Part shown: positions 24,761-33,092 of the stretch, piece by piece | Numbering within the stretch: position 1 is the first letter of the stretch | Layout of the letters: every line of letters starts with the position of its first letter | NCBI RefSeq assembly: GCF_022803015.1 | Contig: NZ_JAFKON010000014.1 | Span: 22,004 to 86,003, forward strand | Reading direction: 5' to 3' | DNA: 64,000 nucleotides | From: Arthrobacter humicola | GTDB taxonomy: Bacteria; Actinomycetota; Actinomycetes; Actinomycetales; Micrococcaceae | Position numbers and translations under genes: made by a program | Notes under the pieces: model-generated | Database searches by the model: none | Told to the model about the DNA's origin: nothing | The model's input: only the letters and a program-made list of their open reading frames with translations

Positions 24761-25297
24761 ATGGCAGGTAATCTTGTTGCCCGATCCATTCACGACCTGA
24801 CGGCAGCCGCCTGGTTCGGCGGTTCCCTGATGGGCGCCATTGGGCTCAACGGTGCTACGGCTGTTGCCAAGGACCCTGCGGAACGTACCCGCCTCTCAAG
24901 CCTGGGCTGGAAGAAGTGGGCGCCGTACCAGACGGCGGCGTTTGGGGCGCATTTTCTTTCGGGCCTCGCCATCATGTGGGAGAACAAGGGCCGGATGGCC
25001 AAACAGGACGGCGTCACGCGCCTGAGCGTCTACAAGTCCGTCGTCACCCTCGCCGGAGCCGCTGTGACCCTGTACGCGGGCCTGCAGGGAGCCAAGGTGG
25101 ACAAGCTGGCCGCCGAGGGCGCCAAGGGTGCCACCGAGCCGAAGCCGGGTGCCTCGGAGGAACTCCGTTCCGCGCAGCAGCAGCTGAAGATCCTGCAGTG
25201 GACCATCCCCGTATTCGCCGGCTGGGTGGTCGTGCTCGGCGCCAAGCACGGCGAGATGCAGCGGCCCAAGAACGTCCTGAAGGGCCTCGTCCGCTAG
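24761..25297 (+). CDS. Small membrane protein of unknown function
   Basis: 178-aa protein with about four hydrophobic segments (residues 15-35, 58-75, 92-108 and 145-160) and a Lys/Ala/Glu-rich loop between the third and fourth. It resembles conserved hypothetical membrane proteins of Micrococcaceae, and no functional motif is visible. The ATG follows AGGAAG at proper distance. It is divergent from the DUF1206 gene and convergent with the P-type ATPase gene. Confidence 0.72.
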   Translation: MAGNLVARSIHDLTAAAWFGGSLMGAIGLNGATAVAKDPAERTRLSSLGWKKWAPYQTAAFGAHFLSGLAIMWENKGRMAKQDGVTRLSVYKSVVTLAGAAVTLYAGLQGAKVDKLAAEGAKGATEPKPGASEELRSAQQQLKILQWTIPVFAGWVVVLGAKHGEMQRPKNVLKGLVR

Positions 25298-25316
25298 CCC
25301 TGGCACAGCCGTATGC

Positions 25317-25363
25317 GCCACTGTCGAGGGCCGGAACATCGCGTTCCGGCCCTCAACAGTGGC
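25317..25363. terminator. Bidirectional terminator between convergent genes
   Basis: Arms 25317-25337 and 25343-25363 pair over 21 bp with one mismatch (GAGGGCCGGAAC with GTTCCGGCCCTC) around a 5-nt loop. It can serve both the gene ending at 25297 and the ATPase ending at 25391. Confidence 0.75.
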
Positions 25364-25390
25364 AGTCGCACTCTCGCCGGAACAGCACTC

Positions 25391-28159
25391 TCACGCCGGA
25401 ACCGGGGGAGCCGAGACTGCGGCCCGGCCCTTCGATTGCCGGGCCCGCAGGATGATCTTGAAGATTTCACCGAGGAACAGCAGCACCACGCCCGGCACCA
25501 GGCAGAGCAGCCACTGCTGGCCGGTAAGCGGCAGCGTGCCGAACAGGTCCTGCATCACCTTCATCTGGGTGATCAGCATCGAGCCGAGGACGGCCCACGC
25601 GAACGCCCAGAGCAGCTTCGGGTTGGACACCGTGGCGGGCCCGAAGGCGCTCTCGGTCGGGTAACGCAGATTGAGCGCCACGAAGATGTTCATCAGCCCC
25701 AGCCCCACCACTGCCATGGTCTGGCCGACCTCCAGTGAACCGTAGGTCGTCTTGCCGATCTGCACGAGGATCAGCGTCGCGGCCGCCATGAAAAGCCCGA
25801 CGATGAACAGGCGGACCATCATCGACCGGACGAGGATCGGCTGGTTGAAGGGCCGTGGTTTGCGGTCCATGATGCCCGGCGTCGCGAGATCCAGGCCCAT
25901 CACGGCCCCAATCGGGGCGACGATCGCCATGTGGATCCACAGCACCTGGGCGGGGCTGAGCAGGGCCGTGCCGGCTATGGCGAAGGCCGAGGATCCGATG
26001 AACGCCAGAATGAACATAAACAGGTTGGCAACCTGGATCCGGATGAACTTCTGCAGGTTGTCGTACACGAGCCGGCCCTCTTCGACCGCCGCGACGATGG
26101 TGGCAAAGTTGTCGTCGGCCAGGATCATCTTGGCCGCACCCTTGGCGACGTCGGTGCCGGTGATGCCCATCGCGATCCCGATGTCGGCGGCCGCGATGGC
26201 CGGCGCGTCGTTCACGCCGTCGCCGGTCATGGCCACGATGTTGCCCTTGCGCTTGAGCACCTCGACCAGCCGTACCTTGTGTTCGGGGGCGACACGGGCG
26301 ATCACGCCGATCCCGTCCACCTGGCTGTCGGCCTCCGCGTCGCTCATCGCCGCGAACTCGGCCCCGGTCACCGCGCGGCCCCTGATGCCCAGTTCGTCGG
26401 CGATCGCCGCAGCAGTGACGGCGTGGTCGCCGGTGATCATCCGGACCCGGATGCCGGCGTGCTTTGCCTTGGCGATGGCAGCCACCGCCTCGGCGCGCGG
26501 CGGGTCAACCTCGCCGATCAGCGCCGAAATCTCCAGATCCTGCATCAACGCCATCAGGTCGCCCGAAGGCTGGAACGTCGCCGGGTCGAACTCGCGCTGC
26601 GCCAGGGCGAGCACCCGCCTGCCCTGGCTGGCGATGCGATCGTTCTCGGCAAGCACCTTGCCCCGCATTTCGTCGGTGAGGCGCTCGGCGTGGCCGCCCG
26701 GCATCCGGCCGAACGAGGACCTGCTCAGGAGGACGTCGGGTGCCCCCTTCACGTAGGCCCGGATCACGGGCATGCCATCGTCCCCCGGCATCCGGTGGAA
26801 CGTGGCCATGAACTTGTAGTCGGAATCGAACGGTACCGACGCCACGCGCGGGTTGTTCCGGCGGAATTCCCTGACGTCCACGCCGCCTTTCTGCGCGAGC
26901 ACGTAGAGCGCCGCCTCGGTGGGGTCCCCGACCACCTCGCCGTCGTTGATATCGGAGTCGTTGCACAACGCGCAGGAGAACATCACGTAGTCCAGGTCCC
27001 GTTCGGCGTCCCCGGTGGTCCGTTGGATCTGGCCGTCGAAACTGTAGCCCTCACCGCTGACGGTGTAGTGGTGCTGCACTGTGGTGATCTCGCGGACCGT
27101 CATCTGGTTCAGGGTCAGGGTGCCGGTCTTGTCCGAGTTGATGGCCGAGGTGGAGCCCAGGGTCTCGACCGCAGGGAGGACCTTCATGATGGCGTTCTTC
27201 TTGGCCATATTGACCGACCCGACCGACAGGATGGTGGTGACGACGGCGGGCAGCGCATCCGGGATGGAGCCGACAGCCAGCGCCACACCGATTCCGAAGA
27301 GCACCGCGAAGGACTCGCCGGAGGCCAGGCCCATCACGACGATGGCGATAAACGCGAAGAGGGCCGCGACAATGATGAAGATGGTGAGCCGGTCGACCTG
27401 CTTGGTGAGCGGGGTCTTCTCCACTTTCTGCCCGGACAGCATGTGGGCGATGTGGCCGACCTCCGAGCCCATGCCGGTGGTGGTGACGAGGATTTCGCCG
27501 TGGCCCCGCGTCACGTTCGTGTTCATGAATGCCATGTTCAGGCGGTCGCCGATGCCGACGTCGTGCCGGCCGATGGTCTCGGTGTCCTTCTCGACGGCGA
27601 CGCTCTCCCCGGTCAGGGCGCCCTCCTCGATCTGGAGGGTTGCCGCCAGGATGATCCGGCCGTCGGCGGGGACGCGGTCACCGGCATCGACCACCACGAT
27701 GTCGCCGGGGACGATCTGTTCGGCGGGGAGCTCCACAACGTCACCGTCGCGGCGCACCTTGGCCATAGCCTTCATCATCTCCCCCAGGGAGGCAGCGGCT
27801 TCTTCGGCCTTGCCCTCCTGGTGGTACCCCAGCCACGCGTTGAACAGCGTCAGCAGGGCAAGCCCAATAGCGGTTCCGTACTCCGCGATCAGCAAGCTGA
27901 CCAGGGCGGCGACCACAAGGACGATCTGCATGTAGTCCTGATAGTGCTTGAAGAACCGTTTCCATACCGGCTCCTGCTTAGCGGCGGCCAGGGCGTTCGG
28001 GCCGTACTCCTGCAGCCGCTGCTGCGCCTCTCCCGTGCTTAACCCGCCAACTGGATCCACCTTCAGCTCGGCCGCCACTTCAGCCGGTGCCAGCGCGTAC
28101 CAGCTCGCGTCAGCCTCCGCCGGGGCCACCCCAGCTACTGCTCCGGGATCGTCGCTCAT
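25391..28159 (-). CDS. Cation-transporting P-type ATPase (P2, Ca2+-ATPase-like)
   Basis: 922-aa P2-type ATPase. The N-terminal cation-ATPase domain (LSTGEAQQRLQEYGPNAL), actuator motif LTGES (about 180), phosphorylation site DKTGTLT (Asp about 342), KGAPD (nucleotide domain) and hinge TGDGVND (about 645) are all intact, with about ten membrane segments. The M4 ion-site motif reads PDALP where SERCA-type pumps have PEGLP, so ion specificity may differ from Ca2+. ATG at 28159 has a strong AGGAGG site; a 64-residue upstream extension is rejected. It lies 28 nt downstream of the PPK2 gene in one operon. Confidence 0.92.
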   Translation of the reverse strand: MSDDPGAVAGVAPAEADASWYALAPAEVAAELKVDPVGGLSTGEAQQRLQEYGPNALAAAKQEPVWKRFFKHYQDYMQIVLVVAALVSLLIAEYGTAIGLALLTLFNAWLGYHQEGKAEEAAASLGEMMKAMAKVRRDGDVVELPAEQIVPGDIVVVDAGDRVPADGRIILAATLQIEEGALTGESVAVEKDTETIGRHDVGIGDRLNMAFMNTNVTRGHGEILVTTTGMGSEVGHIAHMLSGQKVEKTPLTKQVDRLTIFIIVAALFAFIAIVVMGLASGESFAVLFGIGVALAVGSIPDALPAVVTTILSVGSVNMAKKNAIMKVLPAVETLGSTSAINSDKTGTLTLNQMTVREITTVQHHYTVSGEGYSFDGQIQRTTGDAERDLDYVMFSCALCNDSDINDGEVVGDPTEAALYVLAQKGGVDVREFRRNNPRVASVPFDSDYKFMATFHRMPGDDGMPVIRAYVKGAPDVLLSRSSFGRMPGGHAERLTDEMRGKVLAENDRIASQGRRVLALAQREFDPATFQPSGDLMALMQDLEISALIGEVDPPRAEAVAAIAKAKHAGIRVRMITGDHAVTAAAIADELGIRGRAVTGAEFAAMSDAEADSQVDGIGVIARVAPEHKVRLVEVLKRKGNIVAMTGDGVNDAPAIAAADIGIAMGITGTDVAKGAAKMILADDNFATIVAAVEEGRLVYDNLQKFIRIQVANLFMFILAFIGSSAFAIAGTALLSPAQVLWIHMAIVAPIGAVMGLDLATPGIMDRKPRPFNQPILVRSMMVRLFIVGLFMAAATLILVQIGKTTYGSLEVGQTMAVVGLGLMNIFVALNLRYPTESAFGPATVSNPKLLWAFAWAVLGSMLITQMKVMQDLFGTLPLTGQQWLLCLVPGVVLLFLGEIFKIILRARQSKGRAAVSAPPVPA

Positions 28160-28187
28160 GACTTCCTCCTCATCGCCGGGGCGCTGC

Positions 28188-29021
28188 TTAGAACGGGGTG
28201 GGGATGTGCCGCACGGACAGTGCCGGCTCGGTGTAATCGCCGGCCTTCTGGCGCTTGGGGAGCTCGACGTCAAGCCCCGGGTACGGCTCGTAGGGCACCT
28301 GGCTGAGAATATGGCTGATGACGTTGAGCCGGCCGCGCTTCTTGATGTCATTGTGCGCGATGTACCACGGCGCCCAAGCGGTGTCGGTCGCCTCGAACAT
28401 GGCGTCCCGGGCCCGGGAATAGTCGTACCACCGTTTGTAGGACTTCAGGTCCATCGGAGAGAGTTTCCAGGTCTTGCGCGGATCATCCATGCGGCTCTCG
28501 AGCCGCCTGGTCTGCTCGTCCGCACTGACCTCGAGCCAGTACTTGAGCAGGATGATCCCGGAGTCGACCATCGCCTTCTCCACCATCGGGGTCATGTCGA
28601 GGAACCTCTGGGTCTGTTCCGGGGTGCAGAAACCCATCACCCGTTCGACGCCCGCACGGTTGTACCAGCTGCGATCGAAGATGACCACCTCGCCCGCCGC
28701 CGGGAAGTGCGACATGTAGCGCTGGAGGTACATCTGCGACTTCTCCCGCTCGGTCGGTGTGGGGAGCGCGACCACGCGGAATACCCGGGGGCTCACCCGC
28801 TCGACGATGCGTTTGATCGTGCCGCCCTTGCCGGCCGTGTCGCGGCCTTCGAAGACGATGCAGATTTTGGCTCCGGTGGCCTTCACCCACTCCTGCATGG
28901 CGACCAGTTCACCCTGCAGGACCTCCATCTCCGCTTCGTACTTCTTGCGCGGCATCTTCTTCCCGGCGCGCTCATCCTCTGCGTCGGAGCCCTTGGACTT
29001 TTTCTTCTTCTTGCCCACCAT
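28188..29021 (-). CDS. Polyphosphate kinase 2 (class I PPK2)
   Basis: 277-aa kinase using polyphosphate to phosphorylate nucleoside diphosphates (reversible). The P-loop-like Walker A GRDTAGKGGT (about 59-68), the lid/Walker B region VVIFDRSWYNRAGVERVMGF (about 107-126) and the C-terminal DLKSYKRWYDYSRARDAM match PPK2. A single PPK2 domain with a Lys-rich N-terminus (KKKKKSK) fits class I. ATG at 29021 follows GAGGAGG; an in-frame start 12 codons earlier is less likely. Co-transcription with a P-type ATPase suggests local ATP supply or coupling of polyphosphate to cation balance. Confidence 0.93.
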   Translation of the reverse strand: MVGKKKKKSKGSDAEDERAGKKMPRKKYEAEMEVLQGELVAMQEWVKATGAKICIVFEGRDTAGKGGTIKRIVERVSPRVFRVVALPTPTEREKSQMYLQRYMSHFPAAGEVVIFDRSWYNRAGVERVMGFCTPEQTQRFLDMTPMVEKAMVDSGIILLKYWLEVSADEQTRRLESRMDDPRKTWKLSPMDLKSYKRWYDYSRARDAMFEATDTAWAPWYIAHNDIKKRGRLNVISHILSQVPYEPYPGLDVELPKRQKAGDYTEPALSVRHIPTPF

Positions 29022-29400
29022 CGACCTCCTCGCGACGTACTTGCTGAGGTAAACCACAACACTGCGACACCGGCGAGACTGTCATCCAACGAGACCGGCA
29101 CCCCGGCCCGGGACTGGGGCGCAGCTGCACTTGTCGCGGGCACCCTCGTGCGGCGTCCTGCCATTCTTAGTGTTGACCGCGGCTGGAGTCCGGTCTACGG
29201 CACTAAGACCCTAATGGGCGCCGGTGGAACCGGGTGTCTCTCGGCCGAGCCGGCCCCTGCTGCTGGGCGCAGGGGCCGGCGGTCCGGACTCGGCGCTGAC
29301 GCCGATGATGACGGAAACCCGCCTGGCCGCGAGGCCGGTGCGCGGGTGGCGGCCGCCACTGAGACAGAGCATCTTCCGCGCACCTTGGGAAAGTCTTGGG
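29022..29400. other. 379-nt intergenic region; one hairpin, no gene
   Basis: The region holds the upstream DNA of the PPK2 operon and the 3' flank of the GntR gene. CCGGCCCCTGC (29250-29260) pairs with GCAGGGGCCGG (29269-29279) around 8 nt, without a U tract; it could end GntR transcripts. No open frame with codon bias or a ribosome site was found. Confidence 0.55.
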
Positions 29401-30081
29401 TTACTCCTGGAGCCATTCCGCGCAGGAATTCAGGTTCCGGGTGACGCTTTCGACGGCGGCCGCCTCGTCGCGGGCGGCAATCGCGGCCACGAGTTCGTCG
29501 TGGCCCTCGTGCGGCAGGCCGTTGAAGCCTCCCCGACGCTGCTGGCGGAGCAGGTCGTTGTGGAATACGCTGCCGAAACTGACATACAGCTCATGCAGCA
29601 GCGGGTTGGCGGACGCCTCGGCCACGCGCGCATGGAAGTCCCAGTCTGCCCGTGCCCACGCGGCGTAGTCCTCGGCGAGCCAGGCGGCACGGCGGGCGGT
29701 GAGCAATCCGCGCAGGGCGGTGAGGTCGTCGGCCGTCGCATGCCGTGCAGCGAGCCGGGCCGCCTGGGTGTCCAGCCCGACCCGGACCTCGAGGATGTGC
29801 TCCTGGGAGTGGTCCTCATACATGCGCTGCGTGGCGCCTGCGATCTCGCTCGTGGCGCGGACATACGTGCCGTCCCCGCGGCGGACCTCGAGCATTCCGC
29901 TGTGGGCCAGCGCTTTGATGGCCTCACGCAGGGTGCCACGGGAGACCCCAAAGGCGGCCATCAGCTCAGGTTCGGCCGGAATGCGCTGCTGCAGCGGCCA
30001 CTCGCCCGAGTGGATCAGGGCCCGCAGCTTGGCAGTGATTTCCTCCGCCAGCGGTGGCCGGTGCGAAGCTGTGAGTGTCAT
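29401..30081 (-). CDS. GntR/FadR-family transcriptional regulator
   Basis: 226-aa regulator. Residues about 8-75 form a GntR winged helix-turn-helix (EITAKLRALIHSGEWPLQQRIPAEPELMAAFGVSRGTLREAIKAL), followed by an all-helical FCD effector domain (MYEDHSQEHILEVRVGLDTQAARLAARHA, with a metal-binding type DFHARVAEASANPLL and a final HDELVAAIAARD). Start ATG overlaps the stop of the upstream cyanate-permease-like gene as ATGA, so the regulator and transporter are one operon. Effector unknown; the pair suggests the regulator senses the transported compound. Confidence 0.9.
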   Translation of the reverse strand: MTLTASHRPPLAEEITAKLRALIHSGEWPLQQRIPAEPELMAAFGVSRGTLREAIKALAHSGMLEVRRGDGTYVRATSEIAGATQRMYEDHSQEHILEVRVGLDTQAARLAARHATADDLTALRGLLTARRAAWLAEDYAAWARADWDFHARVAEASANPLLHELYVSFGSVFHNDLLRQQRRGGFNGLPHEGHDELVAAIAARDEAAAVESVTRNLNSCAEWLQE

Positions 30082-31370
30082 GGCCGGGTTCCTTCCGAGG
30101 GGTGCGGGGCGGTGGCCCGCAGTTTTTTGGCTGGCAGTTCCTTGGCCCGCAGCTCCTTCGGGCCGGCCGAGAGCAGGTGGCCAACCGCGATCTGGCCGAG
30201 GGCCACGGCCAGCAGCAGGGCCAACGGCAGCGTCCAGGAATTGGTGGCGCTGTGCAACAGGCCCATGCCGAACGGGCCGAGCGTCGCCAGCAGATACCCG
30301 GCGGACTGGGCCACGGTGGACAGCGCGGTGGTCTCGGCCGTGCTGCGGCCGCTGCGGCTGATCATCACCATGACCAGCGGGAAGATGCCGAGGCCGAAGC
30401 CCACCAGCACAGCGGTCAGGGGAGACCAGGCAGGGGGGAGGACCAGCATGGCCAGGATGCCCAGGGCCATGGTCACGGTGGCAAGGTAGAACGCCGTCCG
30501 CAGCATCCGGGGGCGTGAACCGATGGCCACCAGCACCATGCCGGCGGGGACGGAGACGAGCTGCATGAGTCCGAACATGAGCCCGCTGTCGGAGGCGGTG
30601 AGGCCCATGGTGGCCAGCATGTAGGGGAACCAGCTGAGCACGGCATAGGCCAGGAGCGCCTGCACCGTGAAGCCGAGGGTGATCAGGGCGCCCGTGCGGG
30701 TCCGCAGCAGGGGCCATGGCGAGACCCGGGCAGCCTTGGTCGCGGACGCGTTGCGGTGGGCGTGCACAGCGATCGGGAGGAAGCCGAGGCACGCCCCCAG
30801 GGCCAGGAATCCGATCGCGCCGACGCCCGCCGACGGCGAGCCCAGGGCCTGGGCCACCGGAACGATCAGCACGGCGGTGGCGGTGGCGCCTGTGGTCATG
30901 GTCAGCGTGTAGACGGCGGTCATGAGGGACGTGCGGTCCGCGAAGTGCACGCGGATGAAAGAGGGCATGGCCACGTTGCAGATGGCCAGCCCGGACATCC
31001 CCGCCACGGTGCCGGCCAGCAGCATCCCGGTGGACGGGACGCCGCGGAGCAGCAGCCCGGCGGCCAGCATCACGAGGGAGAGCAGGATGGCTTTTTCCAG
31101 CCCCAGCTGCCGGGTGAGCCAGGACGTGGCAGCGCCGGCCACCGCGAAGCACAGCGTGGGGATCGAGGGGAGCAGCGCTGCGATCAGCGGGCCGTAGCCC
31201 AGGACAGCCTGCAGGTCGTGGAAAAGCGCGGCGGCGCCGGTGATGCCGGCGCGCAGGTTGAGCCCGATGAGCACGAGCGCCACGACGCCGGCGACGATCA
31301 CGCCCCGCGGGCGGACCGCGCCGGGTGGAGCTGTCTGGGAAAGTGCGGAAACCGCCGTGCTGCTAGCCAT
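30078..31370 (-). CDS. MFS transporter, CynX/NimT (cyanate permease) family
   Basis: 430-aa major facilitator with about 12 membrane segments. LNLRAGITGAAALFHDLQAVLGYGPL in the first helix region and the pattern of later segments match the CynX/NimT group, which includes cyanate and 2-nitroimidazole transporters. The substrate is not evident; no cyanase gene is nearby. The C-terminal tail contains three copies of a five-residue KELRA/KELPA/KKLRA unit. It shares an operon with the GntR regulator downstream. Confidence 0.85.
   Translation of the reverse strand: MASSTAVSALSQTAPPGAVRPRGVIVAGVVALVLIGLNLRAGITGAAALFHDLQAVLGYGPLIAALLPSIPTLCFAVAGAATSWLTRQLGLEKAILLSLVMLAAGLLLRGVPSTGMLLAGTVAGMSGLAICNVAMPSFIRVHFADRTSLMTAVYTLTMTTGATATAVLIVPVAQALGSPSAGVGAIGFLALGACLGFLPIAVHAHRNASATKAARVSPWPLLRTRTGALITLGFTVQALLAYAVLSWFPYMLATMGLTASDSGLMFGLMQLVSVPAGMVLVAIGSRPRMLRTAFYLATVTMALGILAMLVLPPAWSPLTAVLVGFGLGIFPLVMVMISRSGRSTAETTALSTVAQSAGYLLATLGPFGMGLLHSATNSWTLPLALLLAVALGQIAVGHLLSAGPKELRAKELPAKKLRATAPHPSEGTRP
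30117..30161 (-). repeat. Degenerate 15-nt tandem repeat, three copies, in the CynX-like C-terminus
   Basis: Units at 30117, 30132 and 30147 (plus strand CCGCAGTTTTTTGGC, TGGCAGTTCCTTGGC, CCGCAGCTCCTTCGG) encode the repeated Lys-x-Leu-x-Ala tail. Confidence 0.8.
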
Positions 31371-31503
31371 AGCTAAAGGTTAGACGTTTGATGTTTGTGA
31401 CTCAGCCTTTAGTGGCGAATATCTCTGCATGTGACCCCGCGTTGCTTGAGTTGCGGCTGGTGTGCGGCTGGTGTGCGGCGGTGGTCGGTTGCGGGGCTGC
31501 GGG

Positions 31504-32946
31504 TCAGCGCGGGTGCCGGGCGCTGAGCCGCTGCACCGCGAGCGCGAGCCAGAGCTGCACCCGGTCCGCTGTCTGCGCGGGGTCGTATCCGGTGAGTTCG
31601 GTGATCTGCGCCAGCCGGTAGCGGACAGTATTGCGGTGCAGCGTCAGTTCCTCGGCGACGGCCGCCACCGAACCGTTGTTGCCGAGGTAGCTTTCCAGCG
31701 TGGCCATGAGTTCGGCGCCGTGCGCCGCGTCGAAGGCCCGCAGCGGGTTCAGGGATTCGCTGGCCATGTCCGCCAGCGGAACGTCCTCGCTGGCCAGCAG
31801 CAGCGAGGTCAGGCTCAGCCGCTCGGGCTCGTTGACCGGCAGCCCGTGGCTGGCCGCGTCGCGGGCCTCGAAATAGCTCCAGCGCAGGCCGTTGGGCTTG
31901 GTGTACGCCCCGCCTATGCCGATCGTGGCATGGATCCCGGCCTCGGCGAGGTGGTCGCTGAGGCTGCGGGCAAGGGCGCTCGCGCCGCTGCCGTCGTCGG
32001 CCACCACCACCACGAGGTCCTTCCCGACGACGGAGCCGACCGCCGCAGCCAGCGGCTGGGGCAGCGACGAGCTTCCCAGCTGTTTCTGGTGGGCGGCCGA
32101 TTCGGCGAGCAGGACCACGTTCTTGCGGGTGCTGTTGATGCCGACGCCGGCCAGGCGCCGGGTGGCTTCGGACGCCTCCAGCGTCCCGTGGATAACGTCG
32201 TCGAGGACCTGGCCCGCCAGCGCCCGCTGCGCCTGCCGTTGCTTGACCATGTTGTTGAGCTCAACGCTGATCAGGTTTTGGGCGTAGCCCACGATGCCCG
32301 TGTCCTCGAACGGCTGCTTCACCCACAGGGTGCAGGCGTCGCGGCGTCCCGTGGGGATGGGATAGGACGCCCAGCCCTCGGCCTTGGGCGCCGGGTGGCC
32401 GGCAACGCTGTTGTACAGCTGGGCGGTGAACTGGGTCAGGACGATCTCGGTGCGCAGCATCGACCCCAGGTGTTTCAGGAGCTCGGCGAGGCCGCCGCCG
32501 GTCAGCAGGGCGCGGGCCAGGATCTGGTGCCCGGCGATGAGCCGCTCAAGCTTGACCAGGTGGTCCGCGGACTGGGCGTCGGCCACGAGCTTTCCGATCG
32601 CGATGAACGGTGTCTCGTAGGGCACTTCCACCACCGGCAGCCCCCACCGGTTGGCTTCGGCGATCAGGGCCGGCGGAACGGCGTCGTGCGTCAGGCCCAC
32701 CCCGAACCCGATGCCCACCGCGCCCGCCCGCTGGACCTGACGCACGAACCGGCGCTGCTCCGCGGCACTCTTGAGCCGCATCCCGGTCGTCAGGATCAGT
32801 TCGCCGCCATTGAGGAACCGCTGCGGATCCTCCTGTTCGGTGACGGCCACCCAAAGAATGTCCTGGTGCCAGGTGGTTTCGGCGAGTCCGGCCTTGGTGA
32901 GATGCAGGGACGGAACTCCCAGTAGGGCTGCGAGTGAAATGGCCAT
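31504..32946 (-). CDS. PucR-family transcriptional regulator
   Basis: 480-aa regulator with an N-terminal PucR/purine-catabolism regulatory domain (about 1-125; WVAVTEQEDPQRFLNGGELILTTGM), a central GGDEF-like domain (about 280-400) and a C-terminal PucR helix-turn-helix (LGNNGSVAAVAEELTLHRNTVRYRLAQI, about 425-452). It is divergent from the aminobutyraldehyde dehydrogenase and gabT genes, with about 145 nt between starts, and so most likely controls them. PucR relatives in other actinobacteria respond to GABA-pathway or purine compounds. Effector not determined here. Confidence 0.9.
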   Translation of the reverse strand: MAISLAALLGVPSLHLTKAGLAETTWHQDILWVAVTEQEDPQRFLNGGELILTTGMRLKSAAEQRRFVRQVQRAGAVGIGFGVGLTHDAVPPALIAEANRWGLPVVEVPYETPFIAIGKLVADAQSADHLVKLERLIAGHQILARALLTGGGLAELLKHLGSMLRTEIVLTQFTAQLYNSVAGHPAPKAEGWASYPIPTGRRDACTLWVKQPFEDTGIVGYAQNLISVELNNMVKQRQAQRALAGQVLDDVIHGTLEASEATRRLAGVGINSTRKNVVLLAESAAHQKQLGSSSLPQPLAAAVGSVVGKDLVVVVADDGSGASALARSLSDHLAEAGIHATIGIGGAYTKPNGLRWSYFEARDAASHGLPVNEPERLSLTSLLLASEDVPLADMASESLNPLRAFDAAHGAELMATLESYLGNNGSVAAVAEELTLHRNTVRYRLAQITELTGYDPAQTADRVQLWLALAVQRLSARHPR

Positions 32947-33013
32947 GGATTCAGGATAGCCGGGTGCTGGTCAAGCGCACTAAAGTTCTGCGGGGATGGT
33001 GTGCAGGTGCCTA

Positions 33014-33055
33014 TTCCCTGCCTTGGCCTGCTGGCATAGGCTCGTGACCAGTCAC
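33014..33055 (+). promoter_or_regulatory. Candidate promoter and palindrome of the putrescine/GABA operon
   Basis: TTCCCT (33014-33019), a 17-bp spacer and TAGGCT (33037-33042) form a plausible promoter with its start near 33049. GTGAC-CA-GTCAC (33044-33055), a perfect 5-bp inverted repeat, overlies that start and is a candidate operator for the divergent PucR regulator. Confidence 0.4.
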
Positions 33056-33092
33056 ACATCCGTCATTGGCAGTAAGAAAGAGGTTGTACACC

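Noticed and set aside
25931..28042. A 703-codon open frame on the plus strand opposite the P-type ATPase
   Set aside because: It is the antisense frame of a gene with all P-type ATPase motifs. Its product is His/Asp/Arg-rich with no family; long antisense frames are expected at this GC content.
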